NCBI RefSeq assembly: GCF_051020765.1
Contig: NW_027469364.1
Span: 62,001 to 126,000, forward strand
Origin: Lasioglossum baleicum
Taxonomy: Eukaryota > Arthropoda > Insecta > Hymenoptera > Halictidae
Reading direction: 5' to 3'
Length of the DNA stretch: 64,000 bases
The position numbers and the translations under genes were made by a program. Shown in pieces: positions 48,401 through 62,528 of this stretch. The notes beneath the pieces were generated by a model. That model did no database searches and was not told the origin of the DNA. It worked only from the letters and a program-made list of their open reading frames with translations. How positions within the stretch are numbered: position 1 is the first letter of the stretch; each line of letters opens with the position of its first letter.

Positions 48401-51400
48401 TAACGCATAACGCATAACGCATAACGCATAACGCATAACGCATAACGCTTAACGCATAACGCATAACGCTTAACGCATAACGCATAACGGATAACGCATA
48501 ACGGATAACGCATAACGGATAACGCATAACGCATAACGCATAACGCATAACGCATAACGCATAACGCATAACGCATCACGCATAACGCATAACGTATAAC
48601 GCGTAACGCATAACGCATAACGGATAACGCATAACGCATAACGCATAACGCATAACGCATAACGCATAACGCATAACGCATAACGCATAACGCATAACAC
48701 ATAACGCATAACGCATAACGCATGACGCATAACGCATAACGCATAACGCATAGCTCATAACGCATAACGCATAACGCATAGCGCATAACGCATATCGTAT
48801 AACGCGTAACGCATAACGCATAACGCATAACGAATAACGCATAACGCTTAACGCATAACGCATAACGGATAACGCATAACGGATAACGCAAACGCATAAC
48901 GCATAACGCATAACGCATGACGCATAACGCATAACGCATAACGCATAACGCATAACGCATAACGCATAACGCATAACGCATAACGCATAACGCATAACGC
49001 ATAACGCATAACGGATAACGCATAATGCATAACGCATAACGAATAACGCATAACGCATAACCCATAACGCATAACGCATAACGCATAACGCATAACGCAT
49101 AACGCATAACGCATAACGCATAACGCATAACGCATAACGCATAACGCATAACGCATAACGCATAACGCATAACGCATAACGCATAACGCATAACGGATAA
49201 CGCAAGACGCATAACGCATAACGCATAACGCATAACGCATAACGCATAACGCTTAACGCATAACGCATAACGGATAACGCATAACGGATAACGCATAACG
49301 CATAACGCATAACGCATAACGCATAACGCATAACGCATAACGCATAACGCATAACGCATCACGCATAACGCATAACGTATAACGCGTAACGCATAACGCA
49401 TAACGGATAACGCATAACGCATAACGCATAACGCATAACGCATAACGCATAACGCATAACGCATAACGCATAACGCATAACGCATAACACATAACGCATA
49501 ACGCATAACGCATGACGCATAACGCATAACGCATAACGCATAGCTCATAACGCATAACGCATAACGCATAGCGCATAACGCATATCGTATAACGCGTAAC
49601 GCATAACGCATAACGCATAACGAATAACGCATAACGCTTAACGCATAACGCATAACGGATAACGCATAACGGATAACGCAAACGCATAACGCATAACGCA
49701 TAACGCATAACGCATAACGCATAACGCATAACGCATAACGCATAACGCATAACGCATAACGCATAACGCATAACGCATAACGCATAACGCATAACGCATA
49801 ACGCTTAACGCATAACGCCTAACGCATAACGCGTAACGCATAACGCATAACGCATAATGCATAACGCACAACGCATAACGCATAACGCATAACACATATC
49901 GCATAACGCATAACGCATAACGCTTAACGCATAACGCATAACGCATAACGCATAACGCATAACGCATAACGGATAACGCATAACGCTTAACGCATAACGC
50001 ATAACGCATAACGCATAACGCATAACGCATAACGCATAACACATATCGCATAACGCATAACGCATAACGCTTAACGCATAACGCATAACGCATAACGCAT
50101 AACGGATAACGCATAACGCATAACGCATAACGCATAACGCATAACGCATAACGCATAACGCATAACGCATAACGCATAACGCATAACGCATAACGCATAA
50201 CGCATAACGCATAACGCATAACGCATAACGCATAACGCATAACGCATAACGCATAACGCATAACGCATAACGCATAACGCATAACGCATAACGCATAACG
50301 CATAACGCATAACGCTTAACGCATAACGCATAACGCATAACGCATAACGCATAACGCATAACGCATAACGCATAACGGATAACGCATAACGCATAACGCA
50401 TAACGCATAACGCATAACGCATAACGCATAACGCATAACGCATAACGCATAACGCATAACGCATAACGCATAACGCATAACGCATAACGCATAACGCATA
50501 ACGCATAACGCATAACGCATAACGCATAACGCATAACGCATAACGCATAACGCATAACGCATAACGCATAACGCATAACGCATAACGCATAACGCTTAAC
50601 GCATAACGCATAACGCATAACGCATAACGCATAACGCATAACGCATAACGTAAAACGTTTAACGCATAACGCCTAACGCATAACGCGTAACGCATAATGC
50701 ATAACGCATAACGCATAACACATATCGCATAACGCATAACGCATAACGCTTAACGCATAACGCATAACGCATAACGCATAACGCATAACGCATAACGCAT
50801 AACGGATAACGCATAACGCTTAACGCATAACGCATAACGCATAACGCATAACGCATAACGCATAACGGATAACGCATAACGCATAACGCATAACGGATAG
50901 CGCATAACGCATAACGCATAACGCATAACGCATAACGCATAACGCATAACGCATAACGCATAACGCATAACGCATAACGCATAACGCATAACGCATAACA
51001 CATATCGCATAACGCATAACGCATAACGCTTAACGTATAACGCGTAACGCATCACGCATAACGCATAACGTATAACGCGTAACGCATAACGCATAACGGA
51101 TAACGCATAACGCATAACGCATAACGCATAACGCATAACGCATAACGCATAACGCATAACGCATAACGCATAACACATAACGCATAACGCATAACGCATG
51201 ACGCATAACGCATAACGCATAACGCATAGCTCATAACGCATAACGCATAACGCATAACGCATAACGCATAACGCTTAACGCATATCGCATAACGCATAAC
51301 GCATAACGCTTAACGTATAACGCGTAACGCATCACGCATAACGCATATCGTATAACGCGTAACGCATAACGCATAACGCATAACGAATAACGCATAACGC

Positions 51401-52923
51401 TTAACGCATAACGCATAACGGATAACGCATAACGGATAACGCAAACGCATAACGCATAACGCATAACGCATGACGCATAACGCATAACGCATAACGCATA
51501 ACGCATAACGCATAACGCATAACGCATAACGCATAACGCATAACGCATAACGCATAACGCATAACGGATAACGCATAATGCATAACGCATAACGAATAAC
51601 GCATAACGCATAACCCATAACGCATAACGCATAACGCATAACGGATAACGCATAACGCATAACGCATAACGCATAACGCATAACGCATAACGCATAACGC
51701 ATAACGCATAACGCATAACGCATAACGCATAACGCATAACGGATAACGCAAGACGCATAACGCATAACGCATAACGCATAACGCATAACGCATAACGCTT
51801 AACGCATAACGCATAACGGATAACGCATAACGGATAACGCATAACGCATAACGCATAACGCATAACGCATAACGCATAACGCATAACGCATAACGCATAA
51901 CGCATCACGCATAACGCATAACGTATAACGCGTAACGCATAACGCATAACGGATAACGCATAACGCATAACGCATAACGCATAACGCATAACGCATAACG
52001 CATAACGCATAACGCATAACGCATAACGCATAACACATAACGCATAACGCATAACGCATGACGCATAACGCATAACGCATAACGCATAGCTCATAACGCA
52101 TAACGCATAACGCATAGCGCATAACGCATATCGTATAACGCGTAACGCATAACGCATAACGCATAACGAATAACGCATAACGCTTAACGCATAACGCATA
52201 ACGGATAACGCATAACGGATAACGCAAACGCATAACGCATAACGCATAACGCATAACGCATAACGCATAACGCATAACGCATAACGCATAACGCATAACG
52301 CATAACGCATAACGCATAACGCATAACGCATAACGCATAACGCTTAACGCATAACGCCTAACGCATAACGCGTAACGCATAACGCATAACGCATAATGCA
52401 TAACGCACAACGCATAACGCATAACGCATAACACATATCGCATAACGCATAACGCATAACGCTTAACGCATAACGCATAACGCATAACGCATAACGCATA
52501 ACGCATAACGGATAACGCATAACGCTTAACGCATAACGCATAACGCATAACGCATAACGCATAACGCATAACGCATAACACATATCGCATAACGCATAAC
52601 GCATAACGCTTAACGCATAACGCATAACGCATAACGCATAACGGATAACGCATAACGCATAACGCATAACGCATAACGCATAACGCATAACGCATAACGC
52701 ATAACGCATAACGCATAACGCATAACGCATAACGCATAACGCATAACGCATAACGCATAACGCATAACGCATAACGCATAACGCATAACGCATAACGCAT
52801 AACGCATAACGCATAACGCATAACGCATAACGCATAACGCATAACGCATAACGCATAACGCTTAACGCATAACGCATAACGCATAACGCATAACGCATAA
52901 CGCATAACGCATAACGCATAACG
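45482..52923 (+). repeat. Sub-array 7: ~2.5-2.9 kb higher-order repeat with paired F words
   Basis: F words (catgacg, catagct, catagcg, catatcg, tataacg, cgtaacg, aataacg) occur with catagct at 46650, 48749, 49539, 51225 and 52085. Each is followed 140-217 bp later by the 6-bp caaacg unit. The caaacg units come in pairs about 0.78 kb apart (46021/46797, 48889/49679, 51442/52225), and successive pairs start 2868 and 2553 bp apart. A C word follows each pair (cctaacg at 46922, 49818 and 52357). Six of the window's thirteen short units lie in this 7.4 kb, so the register drifts most here. Confidence 0.85.
47496..47509 (+). repeat. taaaacg-tttaacg doublet containing AAACGTTT palindrome
   Basis: Two adjacent variant units create the 8-bp palindrome AAACGTTT. 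The same doublet recurs at 50651-50664. tttaacg alone, after a consensus unit, occurs at 52924 and 55689. In each case cctaacg and cgtaacg follow, so this looks like the variant entry to an A- or C-type word. Confidence 0.85.
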
Positions 52924-55900
52924 TTTAACGCATAACGCCTAACGCATAACGCGTAACGCATAATGCATAACGCATAACGCTTAACGCATAGCCCATAACG
53001 CATAACGCATAACGCATCGCGCATAACGCATAACGGATAACGCATAACGCATAACGCATAACGCATAACGCATAACGCATAACGGATAACGCATAACGCA
53101 TAACGCATAACGAATAACGCATAACGCATAACGCATAACCCATAACGCATAACGCATAACGCATAACGCATAACGGAAAACGCAAGACGCATAACGCATG
53201 ACGCATAACGCATAACGCATAACGCATAACGGATAACGCATAACGCATAACGCATAACGCATAACGCATAACGCATAACGCATAACGCATAACGCATAAC
53301 GCATAACGCATAACGCATAACGCATAACGCATAACGCATAACGCATAACGCATAACGCATAACGCATAACGCATAACGCATAACGCATAACGCATAACGC
53401 ATAACGCATAACGCATAACGCATAACGCATAACGCATAACGCATAACGCATAACGCATAACGCATAACCCATAACCCATAACGCATAACGCATAACGCAT
53501 AACGCATAACGCATAACGCATAACGCATAACGCATAACGCATAACGCATAACGCATAACGCATAACGCATAACGCATAACGCTTAACGCATAACGCATTA
53601 CGCATAACGCATAACGCATAATGCATAACGCATAACGCTTAACGCATAGCTCATAACGCATAACGCATAACGCTTAACGCATAACGCATAACGGATAACG
53701 CATAACGGATAACGCATAACGCATAACACATAACGCATAACGCATAACGCATAACGCATAACGCATAACGCATAACGCATAACGCATAACGCATAACGCA
53801 TAACGCATAACGCATAACGCATAACGCATAACGCATAACGCATAACGCATAACGCATAACGCATAACGCATAACGCATAACGCATAACGCATAACGCATA
53901 ACGCATAACGCATAACGCATAACGCATAACGCATAACGCATAACGCATAACGCATAACGCATAACGCATAACGCATAACGCATAACGCATAACGCATAAC
54001 GCTTAACGCATAACGCCTAACGCATAACGCATAACGCCTAACGCATAACGCGTAACGCATAACGCATAACGCATAACGCATAACGCACAACGCATAACGC
54101 ATAACGCATAACACATATCGCATAACGCATAACGCATAACGCTTAACGCATAACGCATAACGCATAACGCATAACGCATAACGCATAACGCATAACGCAT
54201 AACGCATAACGGATAACGCATAACGCTTAACGCATAACGCATAACGCATAACGCATAACGCATAACGGATAACGCATAACGCATAACGCATAACGGATAG
54301 CGCATAACGCATAACGCATAACGCATAACGCATAACGCATAACGCATAACGCATAACGCATAACGCATAACGCATAACGCATAACGCATAACGCATAACA
54401 CATATCGCATAACGCATAACGCATAACGCTTAACGCATAACGCATAACGCATAACGCATAACGCATAACGGATAACGCATAACGCATAACGCATAACGGA
54501 TAACACATAACGCATAACGCATAACGCATAACGCATAACGCTTAACGCATAACGCCTAACGCATAACGCGTAACGCATAACGCATAACGCATAACGCATA
54601 ACGCATACCGCATAACGCACAACGCATAACGCATAACGCATAACGCATAACGCATGACGCATAACGCATAACGCATAACGCATAACGCATAACGCATAAC
54701 GGATAACGCATAACGCATAACGCATAACGCATAACGCATAACGCATAACGCATAACGCATAACGCATAACGCATAACGCATAACGCATAACGCATAACGC
54801 ATAACGCATAACGCATAACGCATAACGCATAACGCATAACGCATAACGCATAACGCATAACGCATAACGCATAACGCATAACGCATAACGCATAACGCAT
54901 AACGCATCACGCATAACGCATAACGTATAACGCGTAACGCATAACGCATAACGCATGACGCATAACGCATAACGCATAACGCATAACGCATAACGCATAA
55001 CGGATAACGCATAACGCATAACGCATAACGCATAACGCATAACGCATAACGCATAACGCATAACGCATAACGCATAACGCATAACGCATAACGCATAACG
55101 CATAACGCATAACGCATAACGCATAACGCATAACGCATAACGCATAACGCATAACGCATAACGCATAACGCATAACGCATCACGCATAACGCATAACGTA
55201 TAACGCGTAACGCATAACGCATAACGCATAACGGATAACGCAAGACGCATAACGCATAACGCATAACGCATAACGCATAACGCATAACGCATAACGCATA
55301 ACGCATAACGCATAACGCATAACGCATAACGCATAACGCATAACGCATAACGCATAACGCATAACGCATAACGCATAACGCATAACGCATAACGCATAAC
55401 GCATAACGCATAACGCATAACGCATAACGCATAACGCATAACGCATAACGCATAACGCATAACGCATAACGCATAACGCATAACGCATAACGCATAACGC
55501 ATAACGCATAACGCATAACGCATAACGCATAACGCATAACGCATAACGCATAACGCATAACGCATAACGCATAACGCATAACGCATAACGCATAACGCAT
55601 AACGCATAACGCATAACGCATAACGCATAACGCTTAACGCATAACGCATAACGCATAACGCATAACGCATAACGCATAACGCATAACGTTTAACGCATAA
55701 CGCCTAACGCATAACGCGTAACGCATAATGCATAACGCATAACGCTTAACGCATAGCCCATAACGCATAACGCTTCGCGCATAACGCATAACGGATAACG
55801 CATAACGCATAACGCATAACGCATAACGCATAACGCATAACGGATAACGCATAACGCATAACGCATAACGAATAACGCATAACGCATAACGCATAACCCA

Positions 55901-56395
55901 TAACGCATAACGCATAACGCATAACGCATAACGGAAAACGCAAGACGCATAACGCATGACGCATAACGCATAACGCATAACGCATAACGGATAACGCATA
56001 ACGCATAACGCATAACGCATAACGCATAACGCATAACGCATAACGCATAACGCATAACGCATAACGCATAACGCATAACGCATAACGCATAACGCATAAC
56101 GCATAACGCATAACGCATAACGCATAACGCATAACGCATAACGCATAACGCATAACGCATAACGCATAACGCATAACGCATAACGCATAACGCATAACGC
56201 ATAACGCATAACCCATAACCCATAACGCATAACGCATAACGCATAACGCATAACGCATAACGCATAACGCATAACGCATAACGCATAACGCATAACGCAT
56301 AACGCATAACGCATAACGCATAACGCATAACGCTTAACGCATAACGCATTACGCATAACGCATAACGCATAATGCATAACGCATAACGCTTAACG
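52924..56395 (+). repeat. Sub-array 8: A words reappear in a ~2.75 kb repeat
   Basis: tttaacg at 52924 and 55689 (2765 bp), catcgcg at 53015 matched by cttcgcg at 55773 (2758 bp), and catagct at 53645 and 56396 (2751 bp) define a repeat of about 2.75 kb. catagcc and catcgcg units, typical of sub-array 1 and otherwise together only there, are present. Inside lies a block at 54.60-55.2 kb with cataccg, cacaacg, catgacg and gataacg that is copied near 59.4 kb. Confidence 0.83.
55248..55632 (+). repeat. Perfect run of 55 consensus heptamers
   Basis: It begins after caagacg (55241) and ends at cttaacg (55633). It is 385 bp without a visible variant. Confidence 0.85.
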
Positions 56396-59300
56396 CATAG
56401 CTCATAACGCATAACGCATAACGCTTAACGCATAACGCATAACGGATAACGCATAACGGATAACGCATAACGCATAACACATAACGCATAACGCATAACG
56501 CATAACGCATAACGCATAACGCATAACGCATAACGCATAACGCATAACGCATAACGCATAACGCATAACGCATAACGCATAACGCATAACGCATAACGCA
56601 TAACGCATAACGCATAACGCATAACGCATAACGCATAACGCATAACGCATAACGCATAACGCATAACGCATAACGCATAACGCATAACGCATAACGCATA
56701 ACACATAACGCATAACGCATAACGCATAACGCATAACGCTTAACGCATAACGCCTAACGCATAACGCGTAACGCATAACGCATAACGCATAATGCATAAC
56801 GCACAACGCATAACGCATAACGCATAACACATATCGCATAACGCATAACGCATAACGCTTAACGCATAACGCATAACGCATAACGCATAACGCATAACGC
56901 ATAACGCATAACGCATAACGGATAACGCATAACGCTTAACGCATAACGCATAACGCATAACGCATAACGCATAACGCATAACGGATAACGCATAACGCAT
57001 AACGCATAACGGATAGCGCATAACGCATAACGCATAACGCATAACGCATAACGCATAACGCATAACGCATAACGCATAACGCATAACGCATAACGCATAA
57101 CGCATAACACATATCGCATAACGCATAACGCATAACGCTTAACGCATAACGCATAACGCATAACGCATAACGCATAACGGATAACGCATAACGCATAACG
57201 CATAACGGATAACGCATAACGCATAACGCATCACGCATAACGCATAACGCATAACGCATAACGCATAACGCATAACGCATAACGCATAACGCATAACGCA
57301 TAACGCATAACGCATAACGCATAACGCTTAACGCATGACGCATAACGCATAACGCATAACGCATAACGCATAACGCATAACGCATAACGCATAACGCATA
57401 ACACATAACGCATAACGCATAACGCATAACGCTTAACGCATAACGCCTAACGCATAACGCGTAACGCATAACGCATAACGCATAATGCATAACGCACAAC
57501 GCATAACGCATAACGCATAACACATATCGCATAACGCATAACGCATAACGCTTAACGCATAACGCATAACGCATAACGCATAACGCATAACGCATAACGC
57601 ATAACGCATAACGCATAACGGGTAACGCATAACGCTTAACGCATAACGCATAACGCATAACGCATAACGCATAACGCATAACGGATAACGCATAACGCAT
57701 AACGCATAACGCATAACGCATAACGCATAACGCATAACACATAACGCATAACGCATAACGCATGACGCATAACGCATAACGCATAACGCATAGCTCATAA
57801 CGCATAACGCATAACGCATAGCGCATAACGCATATCGTATAACGCGTAACGCATAACGCATAACGCATAACGAATAACGCATAACGCTTAACGCATAACG
57901 CATAACGGATAACGCATAACGGATAACGCAAACGCATAACGCATAACGCATAACGCATAACGCATAACGCATAACGCATAACGCATAACGCATAACGCAT
58001 AACGCATAACGCATAACGCATAACGCATAACGCATAACGCATAACGCATAACGCATAACGCATAACGCATAACGCATAACGCATAACGCATAACGCATAA
58101 CGCATAACGCATAACGCATAACGCATAACGCATAACGCATAACGCATAACGCATAACGCATAACGCATAACGCATAACGCATAACGCATAACGCATAACG
58201 CATAACGCATAACGCATAACGCATAACGCATAACGCATAACGCATAACGCATAACGCATAACGCATAACGCATAACACATAACGCATAACGCATAACGCT
58301 TAACGCATAACGCCTAACGCATAACGCGTAACGCATAACGCATAACGCATAATGCATAACGCACAACGCATAACGCATAACGCATAACACATATCGCATA
58401 ACGCATAACGCATAACGCTTAACGCATAACGCATAACGCATAACGCATAACGCATAACGCATAACGCATAACGGATAACGCATAACGCTTAACGCATAAC
58501 GCATAACGCATAACGCATAACGCATAACGCATAACGGATAACGCAAGACGCATAACGCATAACGCATAACGCATAACGCTTAACGCATAACGCATAACGG
58601 ATAACGCATAACGGATAACGCATAACGCATAACGCATAACGCATAACGCATAACGCATAACGCATAACGCATCACGCATAACGCATAACGTATAACGCGT
58701 AACGCATAACGCATAACGCATAACGCATAACGGATAACGCATAACGCATAACGCATAACGCATAACGCATAACGCATAACGCATAACGCATAACACATAA
58801 CGCATAACGCATAACGCATGACGCATAACGCATAACGCATAACGCATAGCTCATAACGCATAACGCATAACGCATAGCGCATAACGCATATCGTATAACG
58901 CGTAACGCATAACGCATAACGCATAACGAATAACGCATAACGCTTAACGCATAACGCATAACGCATAACGCATAACGCATAACGCATAACGCATAACGCA
59001 TAACGCATAACGCATAACGCATCACGCATAACGCATAACGTATAACGCGTAACGCATAACGCATAACGCATAACGCATAACGCATAACGCATAACGCATA
59101 ACGCATAACGCATAACGCATAACGCATAACGCATAACGCATAACGCATAACGCATAACGCATAACGCATAACGCATGACGCATAACGCATAACGCATAAC
59201 GCTTATCGCATAACGCATAACGAATAACGCATAACGCTTAACGCATAACGCATAACGCATAACGCATAACGCATAACGCATAACGCATAACGCATTACGC

Positions 59301-60097
59301 ATAACGGATAACGCATAACGCATAACGCATAACGCATAACGCATAACGCATAACGCATAACGCATAACGCATAACGCATAACGCATAACGCATAACGCAT
59401 AACGCATAACGCATACCGCATAACGCACAACGCATAACGCATAACGCATAACGCATAACGCATGACGCATAACGCATAACGCATAACGCATAACGCATAA
59501 CGCATAACGGATAACGCATAACGCATAACGCATAACGCATAACGCATAACGCATAACGCATAACGCATAACGCATAACGCATAACGCATAACGCATAACG
59601 CATAACGCATAACGCATAACGCATAACGCATAACGCATAACGCATAACGCATAACGCATAACGCATAACGCATAACGCATAACGCATAACGCATAACGCA
59701 TAACGCATAACGCATAACGCATAACGCATAACGCATAACGCATCACGCATAACGCATAACGTATAACGCGTAACGCATAACGCATAACGCATAACGCATG
59801 ACGCATAACGCATAACGCATAACGCATAACGCATAACGGATAACGCATAACGCATAACGCATAACGCATAACGCATAACGCATAACGCATAACGCATAAC
59901 GCATAACGCATAACGCATAACGCATAACGCATAACGCATAACGCATAACGCATAACGCATAACGCATAACGCATAACGCATAACGCATAACGCATAACGC
60001 ATATCGCATAACGCATAACGCATAACGCATAACGCATAACGCATAACGCATAACGCATAACGCATAACGCATAACGCATAACGCATAACGCATAACG
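56396..60097 (+). repeat. Sub-array 9: mosaic of B, C, D and F words
   Basis: B word at 56396; C words near 56.75, 57.45 and 58.31 kb; F words with catagct at 57789 and 58845. The first F word keeps the 6-bp caaacg (57929) and is followed by a 48-unit perfect run (57935-58270). The second F word lacks the 6-mer. A single ggtaacg unit at 57621 appears nowhere else I noticed. From 59412 a block matches 54604 onward. The order of words suggests patchwork exchange rather than one clean tandem repeat. Confidence 0.8.
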
Positions 60098-60398
60098 CTT
60101 AACGAATAACGCATAACGCATAACGCATAACGCATAACGCATAACGCATAACGCATAACGCATAACGCATAACGCATAACGCATAACGCATAACGCATAA
60201 CGCATAACGCATAACGCATAACGCATAACGCATAACGCATAACGCATAACGCATAACGCATAACGCATAACGCATAACGCATAACGCACAACGCATAACG
60301 CATAACGCATAACGCATAACGCATAACGCATAACGCATAACGCATAACGCATAACGCATAACGCATAACGCATAACGCATAACGCTTAACGCATAACC

Positions 60399-60406
60399 TC
60401 CTAACG
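60399..60406 (+). other. 8-bp unit tcctaacg: single-base insertion
   Basis: This is one of only two places where the register moves forward by one base. It is preceded by cttaacg and cataacc and followed by cataacg and aataacg. Its copy is at 61485-61492 with the same flanks, so it arose once and was duplicated with its ~1.1 kb repeat. Confidence 0.92.
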
Positions 60407-61484
60407 CATAACGAATAACGCATAACGCATAACGCATAACGCATAACGCATAACGCATAACGCATAACGCATAACGCATAACGCATAACGCATAACGCAT
60501 AACGCATAACGCATAACGCATAACGCATAACGCATAACGCATAACGCATAACGCATAACGCATAACGCATAACGCATAACGCATAACGCATAACGCATAA
60601 CGCATAACGCATAACGCATAACGCATAACGCATAACGCATAACGCATAACGCATAACGCATAACGCATAACGCATAACGCATAACGCATAACGCATAACG
60701 CATAACGCATAACGCATAACGCATAACGCATAACGCATAACGCATAACGCATAACGCATAACGCATAACGCATAACGCATAACGCAAAACTCATAACGCA
60801 TAACGCACAACGCATAACGCACAACGCATAACGCATAACGCATAACACCTATCGCATAACGCATAACGCATAACGCATAACGCATAACGCATAACGCATA
60901 ACGCATAACGCATAACGCATAACGCATAACGCATAACGCATAACGCATAACGCATAACGCATAACGCATAACGCATAACGCATAACGCATAACGCATAAC
61001 GCATAACGCATAACGCATAACGCATAACGCATAACCCATAACGCATATCGCATAACGCATAACGCATAACGTATAACGCATAACGCATAACGCATATCGC
61101 ATAACGCATAACGCACAACGCATAACGCATAACGCATAACGCATAACGCATAACGCATAACGCATAACGCATAACGCATAACGCATAACGCATAACGCAT
61201 AACGCATAACGCATAACGCATAACGCATAACGCATAACGCATAACGCATAACGCATAACGCATAACGCATAACGCATAACGCATAACGCATAACGCATAA
61301 CGCATAACGAATAACGCATAACACATAACCCATAACGCATAACGCATAACGCATAACGCATAACGCATAACGCATAACGCATAACGCATAACGCATAACG
61401 TATAACGCATAACGCATAACGCATAACGCATAACGCATAACGCATAACGCATAACGCATAACGCATAACGCTTAACGCATAACC

Positions 61485-61492
61485 TCCTAACG
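61485..61492 (+). other. Second 8-bp unit tcctaacg
   Basis: It has the same flanking units as the copy at 60399. The unit phase is +1 after this point relative to before it. Confidence 0.92.
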
Positions 61493-62514
61493 CATAACGA
61501 ATAACGCATAACGCATAACGCATAACGCATAACGCATAACGCATAACGCATAACGCATAACGCATAACGCATAACGCATAACGCATAACGCATAACGCAT
61601 AACGCATAACGCATAACGCATAACGCATAACGCATAACGCATAACGCATAACGCATAACGCATAACGCATAACGCATAACGCATAACGCATAACGCATAA
61701 CGCATAACGCATAACGCATAACGCATAACGCATAACGCATAACGCATAACGCATAACGCATAACGCATAACGCATAACGCATAACGCATAACGCAAAACT
61801 CATAACGCATAACGCACAACGCATAACGCACAACGCATAACGCATAACGCATAACGCATAACACCTATCGCATAACGCATAACGCATAACGCATAACGCA
61901 TAACGCATAACGCATAACGCATAACGCATAACGCATAACGCATAACGCATAACGCATAACGCATAACGCATAACGCATAACGCATAACGCATAACGCATA
62001 ACGCATAACGCATAACGCATAACGCATAACGCATAACGCATAACGCATAACGCATAACGCATAACGCATAACGCATAACCCATAACGCATAACGCATAAC
62101 GCATAACGCATAACGCATAACGCATAACGCATATCGCATAACGCATAACGCATAACGCATAACGCATAACGCATAACGCATAACGCATAACGCATATCGC
62201 ATAACGCATAACGCATAACGCATAACGCAAAACTCATAACGCATAACGCACAACGCATAACGCACAACGCATAACGCATAACGCATAACGCATAACACCT
62301 ATCGCATAACGCATAACCCATAACGCATAACGCATAACGCATAACGCATAACGCATAACGCATAACGCATAACGCATAACGCATAACGCATAACGCATAA
62401 CGCATAACGCATAACGCATAACGGATAACGCAAGACGCATAACGCATAACGCATAACGCATAACGCATAACGCATAACGCATAACGCATAACGCATAACA
62501 CATAACGCATAACG

Positions 62515-62528
62515 TTCAATGAAAAAGT
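62515..62528 (+). other. Non-satellite 14-mer ttcaatgaaaaagt
   Basis: This is the only stretch in the window that does not read as a recognisable heptamer variant. It is exactly two units long, so the register continues across it. It is followed by a consensus unit, cataaag and gataacg. It could be two highly diverged heptamers, the scar of an insertion and deletion, or a template-switch filler. It is too short to assign to any element. Confidence 0.9.

Larger units (their letters stand above)
60098..62304 (+). repeat. Sub-array 10: ~1.1 kb higher-order repeat with private variants
   Basis: Variant density is lower here and the variants differ from the rest of the window. An 8-bp unit (tcctaacg) occurs at 60399 and 61485 (1086 bp apart). 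caaaact occurs at 60785, 61794 and 62228, and cctatcg at 60848, 61864 and 62298. These last two, with two cacaacg units between, form a repeated ~70 bp word in three copies. The perfect run after the 8-bp unit is 52 units in the first copy (60421-60784) and 41 in the second (61507-61793). C, B and F words are absent. Confidence 0.88.

Noticed and set aside
59743..62298. 851-codon open reading frame on the - strand (MRYALCV repeats), with similar ones at 26219-28579 (786 codons) and 24294-26276 (660 codons)
   Set aside because: The heptamer has no stop codon on this strand, so openness is automatic in all three frames. The translation is pure 7-residue repetition, frames overlap freely, and there is no unique sequence, promoter or codon signature. 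Not annotated as genes.
62515..62528. Transposon or retroelement remnant
   Set aside because: Fourteen bases with no terminal repeat, target-site duplication or coding content. A poly-A-like GAAAAAG is not enough.
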